Shown here one piece after another: positions 1 to 6,818 of a stretch of 20,514 nt of DNA (positions are counted from its first letter, which is position 1; each line of letters begins with the position of its first letter). Source of the stretch: Peptococcaceae bacterium (lineage in GTDB: Bacteria > Bacillota > DSM-521 > Neomoorellales > Neomoorellaceae); NCBI GenBank assembly GCA_003509545.1, contig DOLC01000025.1, forward strand, positions 1 to 20,514, in the 5' to 3' direction. The position numbers and the translations under genes are program-made. The notes beneath the pieces were generated by a model. That model saw only the letters and a list, made by a program, of their open reading frames with translations. It was not told the DNA's origin and did no database searches.

Positions 1-134
1 GCAACTGAGGCAGGAGGCTTAAATTCTACCGGGAAGCCTGCCGGAGCCTTGAGCCAAGCAAAAGTCCTGCCCGCGAGGGAGGCCTTTGCGAGCGGAAGCC
101 AAGCAGGCCGGGATCAAAACTGGGGATACGTCAG
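1..134 (+). repeat. Left copy of a large interspersed repeat (inverted relative to the right copy)
   Basis: This segment is the reverse complement of 20261-20396 with, by eye, 8 substitutions and 2 single-base gaps over about 136 columns (about 93% identity). It begins at the first base of the window, so the true repeat may extend further left. Identity stops abruptly after the TCAG at 131-134. It holds short self-complementary stretches, for example GCCTGC at 36-41 with GCAGGC at 103-108. No open reading frame with protein character is seen. It is either a non-autonomous dispersed element or an intergenic structural repeat; no transposase or target duplication is visible. Confidence 0.9.
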
Positions 135-147
135 GGGCACGCCTCCC

Positions 148-177
148 TTGCGCCGCGGGGGCGCAATATGATAGAAT
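148..177 (+). promoter_or_regulatory. Candidate extended -10 promoter for yebC
   Basis: TGATAGAAT at 169-177 fits an extended -10 (TG-n-TAGAAT). It lies 18 bp downstream of a weak -35 (TTGCGC, 148-153), and the spacer contains a small GCGCC/GGCGC hairpin (150-154 with 160-164). Transcription would start near 184, leaving a short leader before the TTG start at 221. The -35 matches the consensus at only three positions, so this is a moderate call. Confidence 0.4.
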
Positions 178-187
178 TGTGCACGCT

Positions 188-217
188 GAAGAAGGAGGAG
201 GAGGAGGGGAGGGAGGA
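188..217 (+). promoter_or_regulatory. Thirty-base all-purine ribosome-binding tract of yebC
   Basis: Bases 188-217 are G and A only and contain several overlapping GGAGG units, the last (GGGAGG, 211-216) sitting 4 bases before the TTG start. It acts presumably as an over-long Shine-Dalgarno region and fixes the start at 221 rather than the upstream in-frame ATG at 86, which lies inside the repeat. Confidence 0.6.
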
Positions 218-220
218 CAA

Positions 221-976
221 TTGGCCGGGCATTCCAAGTGGGCTAACATTAAACACCGCAAGGCGAAAATGGATGAAAGGAAGGGCAAACTGTTCACCAA
301 AATAGGCCGGGAGTTGATCATAGCCGCCAGGATGGGCGGGGGTGATCCGGAGGCCAATCCCCGCTTGAAGGCGGCTATCCAGAAGGCTAAGGAAGCCAAT
401 ATGCCCAACGAAAACATCCAGCGGGCCATCATGCGCGGCACCGGGGAGATTGAGGGCGCGGCCTACGAAGAGCTGACCTACGAGGGCTACGGCCCGGGCG
501 GGGTGGCCCTGCTGCTGAACATTGCCACTGACAACCGGAACCGGACAGCGGCGGAGATACGCTATATTTTTTCCCGCAACGGCGGCAACCTCGGGGAGAG
601 CGGGTGCGTGTCGTGGATGTTCCGGCCCCGGGGCGTAATCACCGTGGCCCTTCCGGCCGGGGAGAAGCGGGAAGAAGTGGTCCTGCAGGCCATTGAGGCC
701 GGGGCAGAGGATGTGGACGATAGCGATGTCGAAATCCTGGAAATTTATACCGAGCCGGGAGAACTGGAGAAGGTGCGCCAGGCCCTGGCCGCCAGTGGCG
801 TAGAAATCGCCAGCGCCGAAGTGCAAATGGTACCGAACACCACGGTGATCATTGACGATCTGGAAACGGCGGCCAAAGTGTTGAAGCTGGTGGACCTCCT
901 CGAGGACCACGACGACGTCCAGGCCGTTTACAGTAATTTTGATATCCCCCGGGATATAATGGAACGGATAGGCTGA
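221..976 (+). CDS. yebC: YebC/PmpR family protein (transcriptional regulator / translation factor)
   Basis: The product is 251 aa, the usual family length, and begins with the family signature MAGHSKWANIKHRK when the TTG at 221 is used. The reading frame is open back to 86, but that extension would run through the repeat and lacks family similarity. The conserved N-terminal stretch continues through KLFTKIGRELIIAARMGG, followed by the NMPNENIQRAI helix and the acidic C-terminal portion typical of the three-domain YebC fold. Family members have been described as DNA-binding regulators and, more recently, as ribosome-associated factors helping translation of proline stretches; which applies here cannot be read from sequence. 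In many genomes yebC lies next to ruvC, as here (with bofC between). Confidence 0.95.
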   Translation: MAGHSKWANIKHRKAKMDERKGKLFTKIGRELIIAARMGGGDPEANPRLKAAIQKAKEANMPNENIQRAIMRGTGEIEGAAYEELTYEGYGPGGVALLLNIATDNRNRTAAEIRYIFSRNGGNLGESGCVSWMFRPRGVITVALPAGEKREEVVLQAIEAGAEDVDDSDVEILEIYTEPGELEKVRQALAASGVEIASAEVQMVPNTTVIIDDLETAAKVLKLVDLLEDHDDVQAVYSNFDIPRDIMERIG

Positions 977-1042
977 GGGAAAAGGGTATACCAGGACGCC
1001 CAGCCGGTGATGCTAGATTCTGGTAGCAAGGAGGTTTGCTTT

Positions 1043-1609
1043 ATGGAATCTGGCAACCGGCGTTTTTTGTTGTTCCCCTTCATCCTCCTGATCCTGGCCG
1101 CCGGAGGAGCGGCCGCGGTCTTAGGCCCGAAAACGGTGAACCGGGAAATGTCTGACAGTCCTGCCGGATCCCGGTCTGCAGGGCCGGTACCGGTAGTGGA
1201 GAGGATTTACAGGGACTGTGGTCACCGGGAGGGACTGCCCCTCCCCGCCGGCGTCGACTGGGGGAGGGCGGGCAAGGAGGAGCTCGAGGAGGCTTTTCCA
1301 CCGGAAGAAGGGTGGACCCTCCGGCAGGAGGGTGGCGGAAGGATAGTCATCTCCCAGGAAGTCCCGGGACTTTGCCCGGCCGATGCAGGTAAGTTTCACC
1401 TGGCCGAACTGGACGGATGGGTGGCCGTGTACCGGGGACCCGCCGGGGCTTCCGGCCTCCTGGAAAAGGTTCTGGACGTGGAGATATCCCGGCTGCCCGT
1501 CTACTGGCAGGAGCGGATACGGGCCGGTACGGCCGAGTTTAGCTCGGAGGAAGAACTGGGGCAGGCCCTGGACAGCCTGGACGAATACTCCGGGGCCTAC
1601 GGGCCGTAA
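1043..1609 (+). CDS. bofC: BofC-like secreted or membrane-anchored sporulation protein
   Basis: 188 aa from ATG 1043, chosen because AAGGAGG (1028-1034) is well spaced; an in-frame ATG at 1007 has no such site. Residues about 6-29 form a hydrophobic signal or anchor segment (FLLFPFILLILAAGGAAAVL). The rest reads as the two BofC parts: PVVERIYRDCGH, then GWTL...ISQEVPGLCPADAGKFHLAELDGWVAVYRG, followed by LPVYWQERIRAG and an EEELGQALDSLDEY helix. In Bacillus, BofC sits between the forespore membranes and restrains the SpoIVB protease in the pro-sigma-K checkpoint. The match here was made by reading, at domain level, so the role is inferred. Two cysteines in the middle region could form a disulfide. 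Confidence 0.72.
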   Translation: MESGNRRFLLFPFILLILAAGGAAAVLGPKTVNREMSDSPAGSRSAGPVPVVERIYRDCGHREGLPLPAGVDWGRAGKEELEEAFPPEEGWTLRQEGGGRIVISQEVPGLCPADAGKFHLAELDGWVAVYRGPAGASGLLEKVLDVEISRLPVYWQERIRAGTAEFSSEEELGQALDSLDEYSGAYGP

Positions 1610-1627
1610 TACCTCCCTTAAGTTCTC

Positions 1628-1659
1628 CCGGTTTTCCTTTTAAGGAATTAATTAACTGG
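1628..1659. terminator. Candidate AU-rich hairpin downstream of bofC
   Basis: CCGGTT (1628-1633) can pair with AACTGG (1654-1659), and inside it TTCCTT (1634-1639) pairs with AAGGAA (1642-1647), with TTAATT bulged. The structure starts 19 bases after the bofC stop. It lacks a clean T-run, so termination in either direction is uncertain. Confidence 0.35.
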
Positions 1660-1673
1660 AGAAGGAACTGATG

Positions 1674-1874
1674 CTAGAGTTGGCGAATTACCACTGTAGC
1701 GGACTCCCAGGGGACGACGCCGGTTATCTCCCGTCCGGGAACCCGGTCGGAGGATAGGGGGTAGACGTCCATGCCGCCGGTGCGGGACCAGCAGAAGGAT
1801 GAAAACACCAGGCCGGCATGGGAACAAAAACAATGCCGGCCCGGAGGGAATTTATTTTCGGGGTAGCCGCTCAT
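1674..1874 (-). CDS. Possible small hypothetical protein, the only minus-strand candidate
   Basis: 66 codons from an ATG at 1874 on the minus strand. The C-terminal half (GGMDVYPLSSDRVPGREI, then TGVVPWESATVVIRQL) reads like folded protein. Its third codon positions are mostly G or C, as in neighbouring genes. Against it are a distant Shine-Dalgarno-like GGAGAGGG, a perfect 9-bp stem inside the frame, and an orientation opposite to every other gene. I recognise no family. It may be a real small gene convergent with bofC, a remnant, or chance. Confidence 0.22.
   Translation of the reverse strand: MSGYPENKFPPGRHCFCSHAGLVFSSFCWSRTGGMDVYPLSSDRVPGREITGVVPWESATVVIRQL
1808..1845. other. Strong inverted repeat GGCCGGCAT / ATGCCGGCC
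   Basis: A perfect 9-bp stem (1811-1819 with 1833-1841) with a 13-base A-rich loop, extended by flanking CC/GG pairs. It is followed on the + strand by GGAGGGAATTTATTTTC, which is T-rich but not a clean U-tract. It could be a weak terminator, an RNA element in the ruvC leader, or a protein-binding palindrome. Confidence 0.45.
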
Positions 1875-2013
1875 GAGGGCTGGTGCCCTCTCCACGAACC
1901 ATGAAAATTGAGAAGGCTATTTTCGGAGGAGACCGATTCCCCCGGAACGGGGCCGCCAATGAACCCGGTAGGCACCGGGAAGGGCCTACTGCGGGGGATA
2001 AAGGAGAATTGCT

Positions 2014-2520
2014 ATGCGAATTATGGGGATAGATCCGGGCACGGCCGTCACCGGATACGGTGTAATCGAGGCCGGCCCGGGAGAAATGAAGTTGTACCGT
2101 TACGGCTGTCTGCACACCCGGGCCGGAGATCCCTTGCACCTCAGGCTGGCCTCCTTGTACGAGCAGTTGACCGTCCTCCTCCGGGAAACGGAGCCTTCCT
2201 CCCTGGCCGTAGAGGAATTGTTTTTTAACAAGAACGTGCGCACCGCCCTGTCCGTGGGTCAGGCCAGGGGGGTGGTGCTCCTGGCGGCGGCCCATGCCCG
2301 GATTTCGGTGGTGGAGTATTCGCCTCTACAGGTGAAGCAGGCCGTTACCGGCTACGGCCGGGCCCCCAAGGACCAGGTCCAGCGAATGGTGCAGGACATC
2401 CTTAAGCTGCCGGAGCCGCCCGCTCCCGACGACGCCGCCGACGCCCTGGCCGTGGCCGTGTGCCATGCGGCCTATCAAAGCTTCCGGGAACGGGTGGAGG
2501 GAGGAGGCTTCTTTTGTTAG
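2014..2520 (+). CDS. ruvC: Crossover junction endodeoxyribonuclease RuvC
   Basis: 168 aa, full family length. It starts at ATG 2014 with AAGGAG (2001-2006) upstream. The RNase H-like resolvase fold is marked by IDPGT near the N-terminus (D7), VEELFF (E67) and DDAADALAVA (D140, D143), which match the four acidic metal-binding catalytic residues of the family. RuvC cleaves Holliday junctions symmetrically after RuvAB branch migration in recombinational repair. Its last 7 bases overlap the start of ruvA, so translation of the pair is probably coupled. Confidence 0.97.
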   Translation: MRIMGIDPGTAVTGYGVIEAGPGEMKLYRYGCLHTRAGDPLHLRLASLYEQLTVLLRETEPSSLAVEELFFNKNVRTALSVGQARGVVLLAAAHARISVVEYSPLQVKQAVTGYGRAPKDQVQRMVQDILKLPEPPAPDDAADALAVAVCHAAYQSFRERVEGGGFFC

Positions 2521-3110
2521 CGTTTCTCAGGGGCGAGTTGCGGCAGGTGGGGCCGGAGGGGATTCTGGTGGAGGTTAACGGGCTGGGCTTTTTCGTCCGT
2601 ACCCTCCCCGGCTCCGACTGGCCGCCGGTGGGAAGCGAAATAACCGTACATACCCATCTGGCCGTAAGGGAAGACGCTCTGGAATTATACGGATTTAAGA
2701 CCTGGGAAGAGCTCAAGATGTTCCGGGTTCTGTTAGGAGTCAGCGGTATGGGTCCCAAAGGAGCCCTGGCTTTGCTAGCCGCCGCCTCCCCCTACCGCCT
2801 GGGCCAAGCCATTATCGAAGAGGACGAGGGTTTTCTCAGGGCCCTCCCGGGGGTGGGGCCCAAGAAGGCCAAGCGCCTGGTGGTGGAATTGAAGGACAGG
2901 CTGGTAAAGGCCGGCCTGCAGTTCGATGCTGGCGCAGCGGTTCCGCCGGCGGAAGACGAAGTTTTGGCGGCCCTGGTGGGGCTGGGTTACACTCCGGCGG
3001 AAGTACGGGGTCCCCTTAAGAAGGCCAGGGAGGAGATGGGCCCGGCAGCGGCTACCGGTGACATCCTCCGGGCCGTCCTCAGGGATCTGGGCTCCCTCAA
3101 GGGTATGTAA
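2514..3110 (+). CDS. ruvA: Holliday junction branch migration protein RuvA
   Basis: 198 aa from TTG 2514, giving the usual MLAFLRGEL opening. The upstream in-frame ATG (2460) lies inside ruvC and would add non-family residues. A GAGGGAGGAGG tract (2497-2507) inside ruvC serves as ribosome-binding site, and the start overlaps the ruvC stop. Domains in order: N-terminal OB fold (about 1-63), two helix-hairpin-helix motifs (LLGVSGMGPKGALALL about 73-88; ALPGVGPKKAKRLVVEL about 110-126), a linker, and the C-terminal RuvB-contacting three-helix domain (about 147-198, DEVLAALVGLGYTPAEV). RuvA tetramers hold the junction and recruit RuvB. Confidence 0.97.
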   Translation: MLAFLRGELRQVGPEGILVEVNGLGFFVRTLPGSDWPPVGSEITVHTHLAVREDALELYGFKTWEELKMFRVLLGVSGMGPKGALALLAAASPYRLGQAIIEEDEGFLRALPGVGPKKAKRLVVELKDRLVKAGLQFDAGAAVPPAEDEVLAALVGLGYTPAEVRGPLKKAREEMGPAAATGDILRAVLRDLGSLKGM

Positions 3111-3305
3111 AAGGGCGAGCTCGCAGGGCCTTGAAGTCGTGAAAGACGGTCCAAGGGAGAGCCGGGTGGGGCGGTATTGGGGCAGGACACACTTCGCGGG
3201 TGCAGCACCCGTCCCACGGGGATCCTGCGGGCCCGGAAGGGAGCGGGGGCATGCCGACCCGACGAATCCGGCTTGGGGAGATTTTGGGAGAGGAGTTGCA
3301 GGTTG
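3111..3305 (+). other. 195-bp leader between ruvA and ruvB with nested stems
   Basis: The gap is long for a ruvAB junction. GCAGGA (3182-3187) can pair with TCCTGC (3223-3228), enclosing CGGGT/ACCCG around a GCAGC loop (3197-3211), followed by GTCCCACGGGG. The GCGGG...CCCGTCCC arrangement loosely resembles the 3' part of a T-box antiterminator, but the invariant T-box sequence upstream is missing and ruvB is not a T-box target. The last bases (GGGAGAGGAG, 3286-3295) are the ruvB ribosome-binding site. Confidence 0.35.
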
Positions 3306-4331
3306 ATGGAACGCCTGGTGGCCTCCACGGCGCATACCGGCGAGCAGGAGATAGAAGCGAGCCTGCGCCCTCAGTCTTTGGACGAGTATATCGGCCAGGA
3401 GCAGATCAAGGAAACCCTGCGCATTTTTATTGCCGCGGCCAAGGAGCGGGGCGAGGCCTTAGATCATGTACTTCTGTGCGGGCCGCCGGGGCTGGGCAAG
3501 ACCACTTTGGCCGGCATCATCGCCCGGGAAATGGGTGGGCAGTTTAGAATCACTTCGGGACCGGCCATCGAGCGCCCGGGCGACCTGGCGGCCATCCTGA
3601 CCAACTTGCAGACGGGGGACGTGCTCTTTATAGATGAGATCCACCGGTTGCCGCGCAGCGTGGAGGAAATCCTCTACCCGGCCATGGAAGATTTTGGCCT
3701 GGACATCGTGCTGGGCAAGGGCCCCGGCGCCAGGTCCCTGCGCCTGGCCCTGCCGCGGTTCACCCTCGTGGGAGCCACCACCCGGACGGGCCTTCTCACC
3801 TCTCCTTTACGGGAGCGATTCGGCATCATGGCCCGGCTGGAGTTTTACCGGGAAGAAGAGCTGGCCGCCGTGGTCCGGCGCTCGGCCGGCATCCTGCGGG
3901 TGGAGATAGAACCCGAGGGCGCCTGGGAGATCGCCCGACGGTCCCGGGGGACTCCGAGGATTGCCAATCGCCTCCTTAAAAGGGTGCGGGATTACGCCCA
4001 GGTGAAGGCGGGAGGAGTCATCACCTTACAGGTGGCCCGGGAAGCCCTCCAATTGCTGGAAGTGGATGAGGAGGGCCTGGATGCCCTGGACCGGCGCTTG
4101 CTGGCCACCATCATCGAAAAATTCGGCGGGGGGCCGGTGGGGCTGGACACCCTGGCCGCCAGTTTGAGCGAAGATGCGGAAACCCTGGAGGACGTATACG
4201 AACCCTATTTGCTCCAGAAGGGGTACCTGCAGCGCACGCCCCGGGGAAGGGTGGCTACCGAATTGGCCTATCGGCATTTGGGGTTAAAATATAACCGAGG
4301 AGATGGAGCCGTTCAGCTAACCATCCTGTAA
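3306..4331 (+). CDS. ruvB: Holliday junction branch migration ATPase RuvB
   Basis: 341 aa from ATG 3306, placed 10 bases after GGGAGAGGAG; an adjacent TTG at 3303 is an alternative. The frame is open to 3177, but that extension has no family character. AAA+ features: LRPQSLDEYIGQ N-terminal signature, Walker A GPPGLGKT (59-66), Walker B DEIH (110-113), sensor 1 GATTR (156-160) and the SPLRERFG arginine-containing motif (166-173). It ends in the winged-helix DNA-binding domain (YLQRTPRGRVAT). RuvB hexamers drive branch migration with RuvA. Confidence 0.97.
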   Translation: MERLVASTAHTGEQEIEASLRPQSLDEYIGQEQIKETLRIFIAAAKERGEALDHVLLCGPPGLGKTTLAGIIAREMGGQFRITSGPAIERPGDLAAILTNLQTGDVLFIDEIHRLPRSVEEILYPAMEDFGLDIVLGKGPGARSLRLALPRFTLVGATTRTGLLTSPLRERFGIMARLEFYREEELAAVVRRSAGILRVEIEPEGAWEIARRSRGTPRIANRLLKRVRDYAQVKAGGVITLQVAREALQLLEVDEEGLDALDRRLLATIIEKFGGGPVGLDTLAASLSEDAETLEDVYEPYLLQKGYLQRTPRGRVATELAYRHLGLKYNRGDGAVQLTIL

Positions 4332-4523
4332 CGGGGAACCTAAGAAATTCTGGTTTGCCAGGGCGGGGAAAGGCGCGGCGCCAAGGGGCTCGAACCTTGG
4401 GGCAGGCCTGGCGCGGGCCCGGCCGACCGCCCGAGGGGCGAAGGACCGGGAGAAAGCCAAAGCCGAGGGTTCCTTCCCGCTCCAGGGCCGGCCTGCCGTG
4501 CCGATAGAGAGGGGTGGCATTCT
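4332..4523 (+). other. 192-bp GC-rich gap with nested inverted repeats
   Basis: GCG-CCAAGG (4378-4386) pairs with CCTTGG-GGC (4395-4403) around an 8-base loop. GGCAGGCC (4401-4408) is the exact complement of GGCCTGCC (4490-4497), enclosing a highly GC-rich segment. There is no T-run after either stem. The reverse strand shows a GGCTTTGGCTTTC...CCCCTCGGGCGG pattern that vaguely recalls the end repeats. I see no gene; the ribosome-binding site of the next gene (GAGAGGGGTGG) is at the 3' end. Confidence 0.4.
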
Positions 4524-4748
4524 ATGGGGGATTTCGGAGCGTTCGGCAAAATGCTAATAGGCGTAGGGCTGTTCCTGGCTTTGCTGGGATTGATGATCTG
4601 GGGTATGGGTAAACTTACCTCCATGGGGCGTTTGCCGGGGGATATTTATATCCAGAAGGGAAATTTCACCTTTTATTTCCCCCTGGTTACTTCCCTTATT
4701 TTGAGCCTTCTCCTCACCTTGGTGTTAAATCTCCTTTGGCGACGCTAA
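4524..4748 (+). CDS. Small membrane protein, DUF2905 family
   Basis: 74 aa, ATG start 4 bases after GAGAGGGGTGGCATTCT. Two membrane segments (about 8-28 and 49-71) flank the conserved loop GKLTSMGRLPGDIYIQKGNFTFYFP, which is the hallmark of the DUF2905 family. Function is unknown. Members commonly sit next to ruvB in Firmicutes, as here. The short loop with GRLPGDI is probably the functional part. Confidence 0.88.
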   Translation: MGDFGAFGKMLIGVGLFLALLGLMIWGMGKLTSMGRLPGDIYIQKGNFTFYFPLVTSLILSLLLTLVLNLLWRR

Positions 4749-4814
4749 AGGTGGCCGAGAGCCTCGGAAACGGACCTTAAGGCCCGAATTTTCTTGGGGG
4801 AGAGGTGAAGATGG

Positions 4815-5531
4815 TTGCAGCCGGAAGTAGACCCCAGCCGGCTCCTTTCTTTAGCTCGCCAAGGGGATGACCTGGCCCGGGAAGAGCTCATCCGCAGGTT
4901 TACCCCCTTTGTCTTGAAGATAGCCTCCCGGTTGAGCGGCCGTTTTATCCGTCTGGGCGAAGACGACGAGGCCAGCATCGGCCTTATGGCCTTTAACGAA
5001 GCCATTGACAATTTCGAACCCGAAAAAGGTCTTTCGTTCGTAACCCTGGCCGAGACGATTATCCGCCGCCGGTTGATCGATTACTTCCGTCGGGAGGGAC
5101 GGCACCGCCAGAATGTCCCCCTCTCCGTCCTGGACGTAGCTCCCGGACAGGGAAGGGAGGTTATGACGGCCGGGATAGAGGATTATACCTTGGTGACCGA
5201 GCTGGAGGACCGGAAGCAGGAGGTCCTCCGCTACCGGCAGGACCTGGCCCGTTACGGAATCACCTTGGACGATCTGGTGAGGGGTTGTCCCCGGCACCGG
5301 GATGCCAGGGAGCGTGCGCTGGCCTGTGCCCGGGTTATTGCGGACAATCCTGTTTTCCGGTGCCATTTACAGGAAAGGCGCGAGCTCCCCTTAAAGGACC
5401 TTGTGAAGGAGCTGGACACCAGCCGCAAGACCTTAGAGCGCCACCGCAAGTACATCATTGCCGCCGCCCTGATAATGATGGGGCCTTATGAGTACCTGCA
5501 GGAGTACCTGGGATTAAAGGCGAGGAGGTGA
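4815..5531 (+). CDS. sigI: RNA polymerase sigma factor SigI
   Basis: 238 aa from TTG 4815; the nearby ATG at 4811 is out of frame. GGGAGAGGTG upstream is the ribosome-binding site. The N-terminal half has sigma-70 region 2 character (ARQGDDLAREELIRRFTPFV, later LSFVTLAETIIRRRLIDYFR, about residues 14-92). The C-terminal part is the SigI-specific helix-turn-helix (LKDLVKELDTSRKTLERHRKYIIAAALI, read in two pieces, about 193-220). SigI in Bacillus and Clostridium responds to heat, cell-wall or substrate stress and is held by the membrane anti-sigma factor RsgI, encoded immediately downstream. I looked for the ACCCC/CGAA autoregulatory promoter and did not find a convincing one. Confidence 0.93.
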   Translation: MQPEVDPSRLLSLARQGDDLAREELIRRFTPFVLKIASRLSGRFIRLGEDDEASIGLMAFNEAIDNFEPEKGLSFVTLAETIIRRRLIDYFRREGRHRQNVPLSVLDVAPGQGREVMTAGIEDYTLVTELEDRKQEVLRYRQDLARYGITLDDLVRGCPRHRDARERALACARVIADNPVFRCHLQERRELPLKDLVKELDTSRKTLERHRKYIIAAALIMMGPYEYLQEYLGLKARR

Positions 5532-5536
5532 AGGGT

Positions 5537-6790
5537 GTGGCCGGCAGCGAAAGGGGTCTGGTCCTGGAGATACGAGGGAGGCAGGCCGTAGTTGTTACGC
5601 CCGAAGGCCAGTTTCGCCGGGTAGCCCTGGACGGCCCTGTGCCCGAAGTAGGGGAAGAAATCATCCTGCCTCCCAGGGCGTCCCGTGGAATTCCGTGGTA
5701 TAGGGTGGCGGTGGCCGCTGCGGCTTTATTGTTTATACTAGCCTTTATAGTTCCCGGGACGGCCGGCCTCTTCGGAGGCACCGGGGAAGTGGCCTATTAC
5801 ATCAGCGTCGATATTAATCCCAGTGTTGAGCTGGCCGCCGACCGGCGGGAGAGGGTGGTGGAGGCCCGGGCCCTCAACCCGGAGGGGGAGGCCCTCCTGG
5901 AGGGCCTGCGTTTGGAGAGAGTCCGGATCCAGGAGGCCGTGGCGGAATTGGCCCGGGAAGCCGGGAGAAAGGGCTATTTCCCGGCCCCAGGGGAAGGCCT
6001 GTTGCTGCTGGCAGTGGTACCCGCCGCCGACGCGGGGGGAGGGCTGGAGGCCGGGGCGAACCTGGCCGCGAGACTCAAAGCGGCGGCGGAGCAAGCGCTG
6101 GAAGAGAACGGGGTGGTACCGGTAGTGGAGGCGGCCGCTATGCAGCCCTCCTTGCGGGAGCATGCATCCCGGGCCGGCCTTTCCTCTGGCAAATACGCGG
6201 TGTTGCTGGAGTCCCTGGCCCAGGGGGTGCCCGTGAGGGGTGAAAGCCTTAAGGAGGAGGGGATCCCGGAGGTGCTGCGGAAGGCAGGGGCCGACTGGCG
6301 GGAGATCCTCCGGTCCCTGGGAGGAGGGAAGGATCTTGAGGAAAAGGAGAAAAGGATAAAGCCCATGCTGGAGCAGGCCCTGGGTGCAGCCGACGGCGAA
6401 CCCTTGGCGGCCGGACGGGCCGGGGACGGAAGGGAGGAGGTCGGTGACGGGCGGCGCGGCCACCCCGTAAAGGCCCTGCCGGGTTCTCCGGCCCGCACCG
6501 GGGGCGGGGAAGGCGAGGAGAAAAGGCTGCGGGACGGGCCTGAGTACGGACAGGAGGAGGGGATAGGGGAGGCCGGGAAGGGCCAGCCCGGGGGTACGGG
6601 CCAAACCGGCGGAAATAAAGGCAGGGAGGCACCGGCGAACGGCCGCACTGGGGATCCGGAGGAAGGGGAAGCCGCCGGGGGCAGGGAAAGCCCGGCCTCC
6701 GGAGAGAGGTATGCCCCGGGGCCTACCGGGATAGAGTTTTCCCGCCGGGATGCCCAGGGCCGACCGGCGGCGGGATTTATTATGGATTAG
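5537..6790 (+). CDS. rsgI: Anti-sigma-I factor RsgI with long disordered tail
   Basis: 417 aa from GTG 5537, 6 bases after AGGAGGTG; the in-frame GTG at 5528 overlaps that site and is unlikely. Layout: cytoplasmic RsgI N-domain (1-52, GLVLEIRGRQAVVVTPEG), one membrane helix (about 55-78), then an extracellular domain beginning YYISVDINPSVEL (88-99) to about residue 230, and a tail from about 265 to 417 very rich in Gly, Glu, Arg and Pro and surely disordered. In characterised RsgI proteins the extracellular domain self-cleaves at an Asn-Pro bond, and here N94-P95 fits. The tail replaces the carbohydrate-binding modules of cellulolytic clostridia and resembles the disordered sensor of Bacillus RsgI. 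It pairs with SigI. Confidence 0.9.
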   Translation: MAGSERGLVLEIRGRQAVVVTPEGQFRRVALDGPVPEVGEEIILPPRASRGIPWYRVAVAAAALLFILAFIVPGTAGLFGGTGEVAYYISVDINPSVELAADRRERVVEARALNPEGEALLEGLRLERVRIQEAVAELAREAGRKGYFPAPGEGLLLLAVVPAADAGGGLEAGANLAARLKAAAEQALEENGVVPVVEAAAMQPSLREHASRAGLSSGKYAVLLESLAQGVPVRGESLKEEGIPEVLRKAGADWREILRSLGGGKDLEEKEKRIKPMLEQALGAADGEPLAAGRAGDGREEVGDGRRGHPVKALPGSPARTGGGEGEEKRLRDGPEYGQEEGIGEAGKGQPGGTGQTGGNKGREAPANGRTGDPEEGEAAGGRESPASGERYAPGPTGIEFSRRDAQGRPAAGFIMD

Positions 6791-6818
6791 CACATGAGGG
6801 GAAACGGGGGAAAGGGCA

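Larger units (their letters stand above)
1610..2013. other. 404-bp structured gap between bofC and ruvC
   Basis: No convincing gene is present, but the gap is far from featureless. It contains the 1628-1659 hairpin, a 28-codon + frame from ATG 1671 (stop at 1755) with GGAGAAGGA five to thirteen bases upstream, a possible minus-strand frame (1674-1874), a CCGGGAACCCGG stem, a 9-bp perfect stem at 1811-1841, and a GAGGGC-TGGT-GCCCTC hairpin at 1875-1890. A further 43-codon frame from ATG 1901 ends inside ruvC and has no ribosome-binding site. The last 13 bases carry the ruvC Shine-Dalgarno site. Confidence 0.5.

Noticed and set aside
1..134. Insertion-sequence ends flanking a composite transposon
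   Set aside because: No transposase, no target-site duplication visible, and the enclosed genes are core housekeeping genes in conserved order, so mobilisation as a unit is unlikely.
131..910. Long minus-strand open frame opposite yebC
   Set aside because: It is the mirror of a strongly conserved gene in GC-rich DNA, has no ribosome-binding site and no recognisable domain; the same holds for the long minus frames opposite rsgI (5738-6940) and recJ (15618-16838).
1901..2032. 43-codon frame overlapping the ruvC start
   Set aside because: No Shine-Dalgarno site and no protein character; it ends within ruvC out of frame.
4378..4403. tRNA T-arm-like GGCTCGAA loop
   Set aside because: The stem and loop recall a T-arm, but no acceptor stem, anticodon arm or D-arm can be built around it.
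4749..4814. SigI autoregulatory promoter (ACCCC ... CGAA)
   Set aside because: A CGAA is present near 4785, but no ACCCC-like -35 lies at the right distance.
1186..6130. Shared 16-mer GGTACCGGTAGTGGAG in bofC (1186-1201) and rsgI (6115-6130)
   Set aside because: Both encode PVPVVE/VPVVE in frame, and flanks are unrelated; most likely chance plus codon preference.
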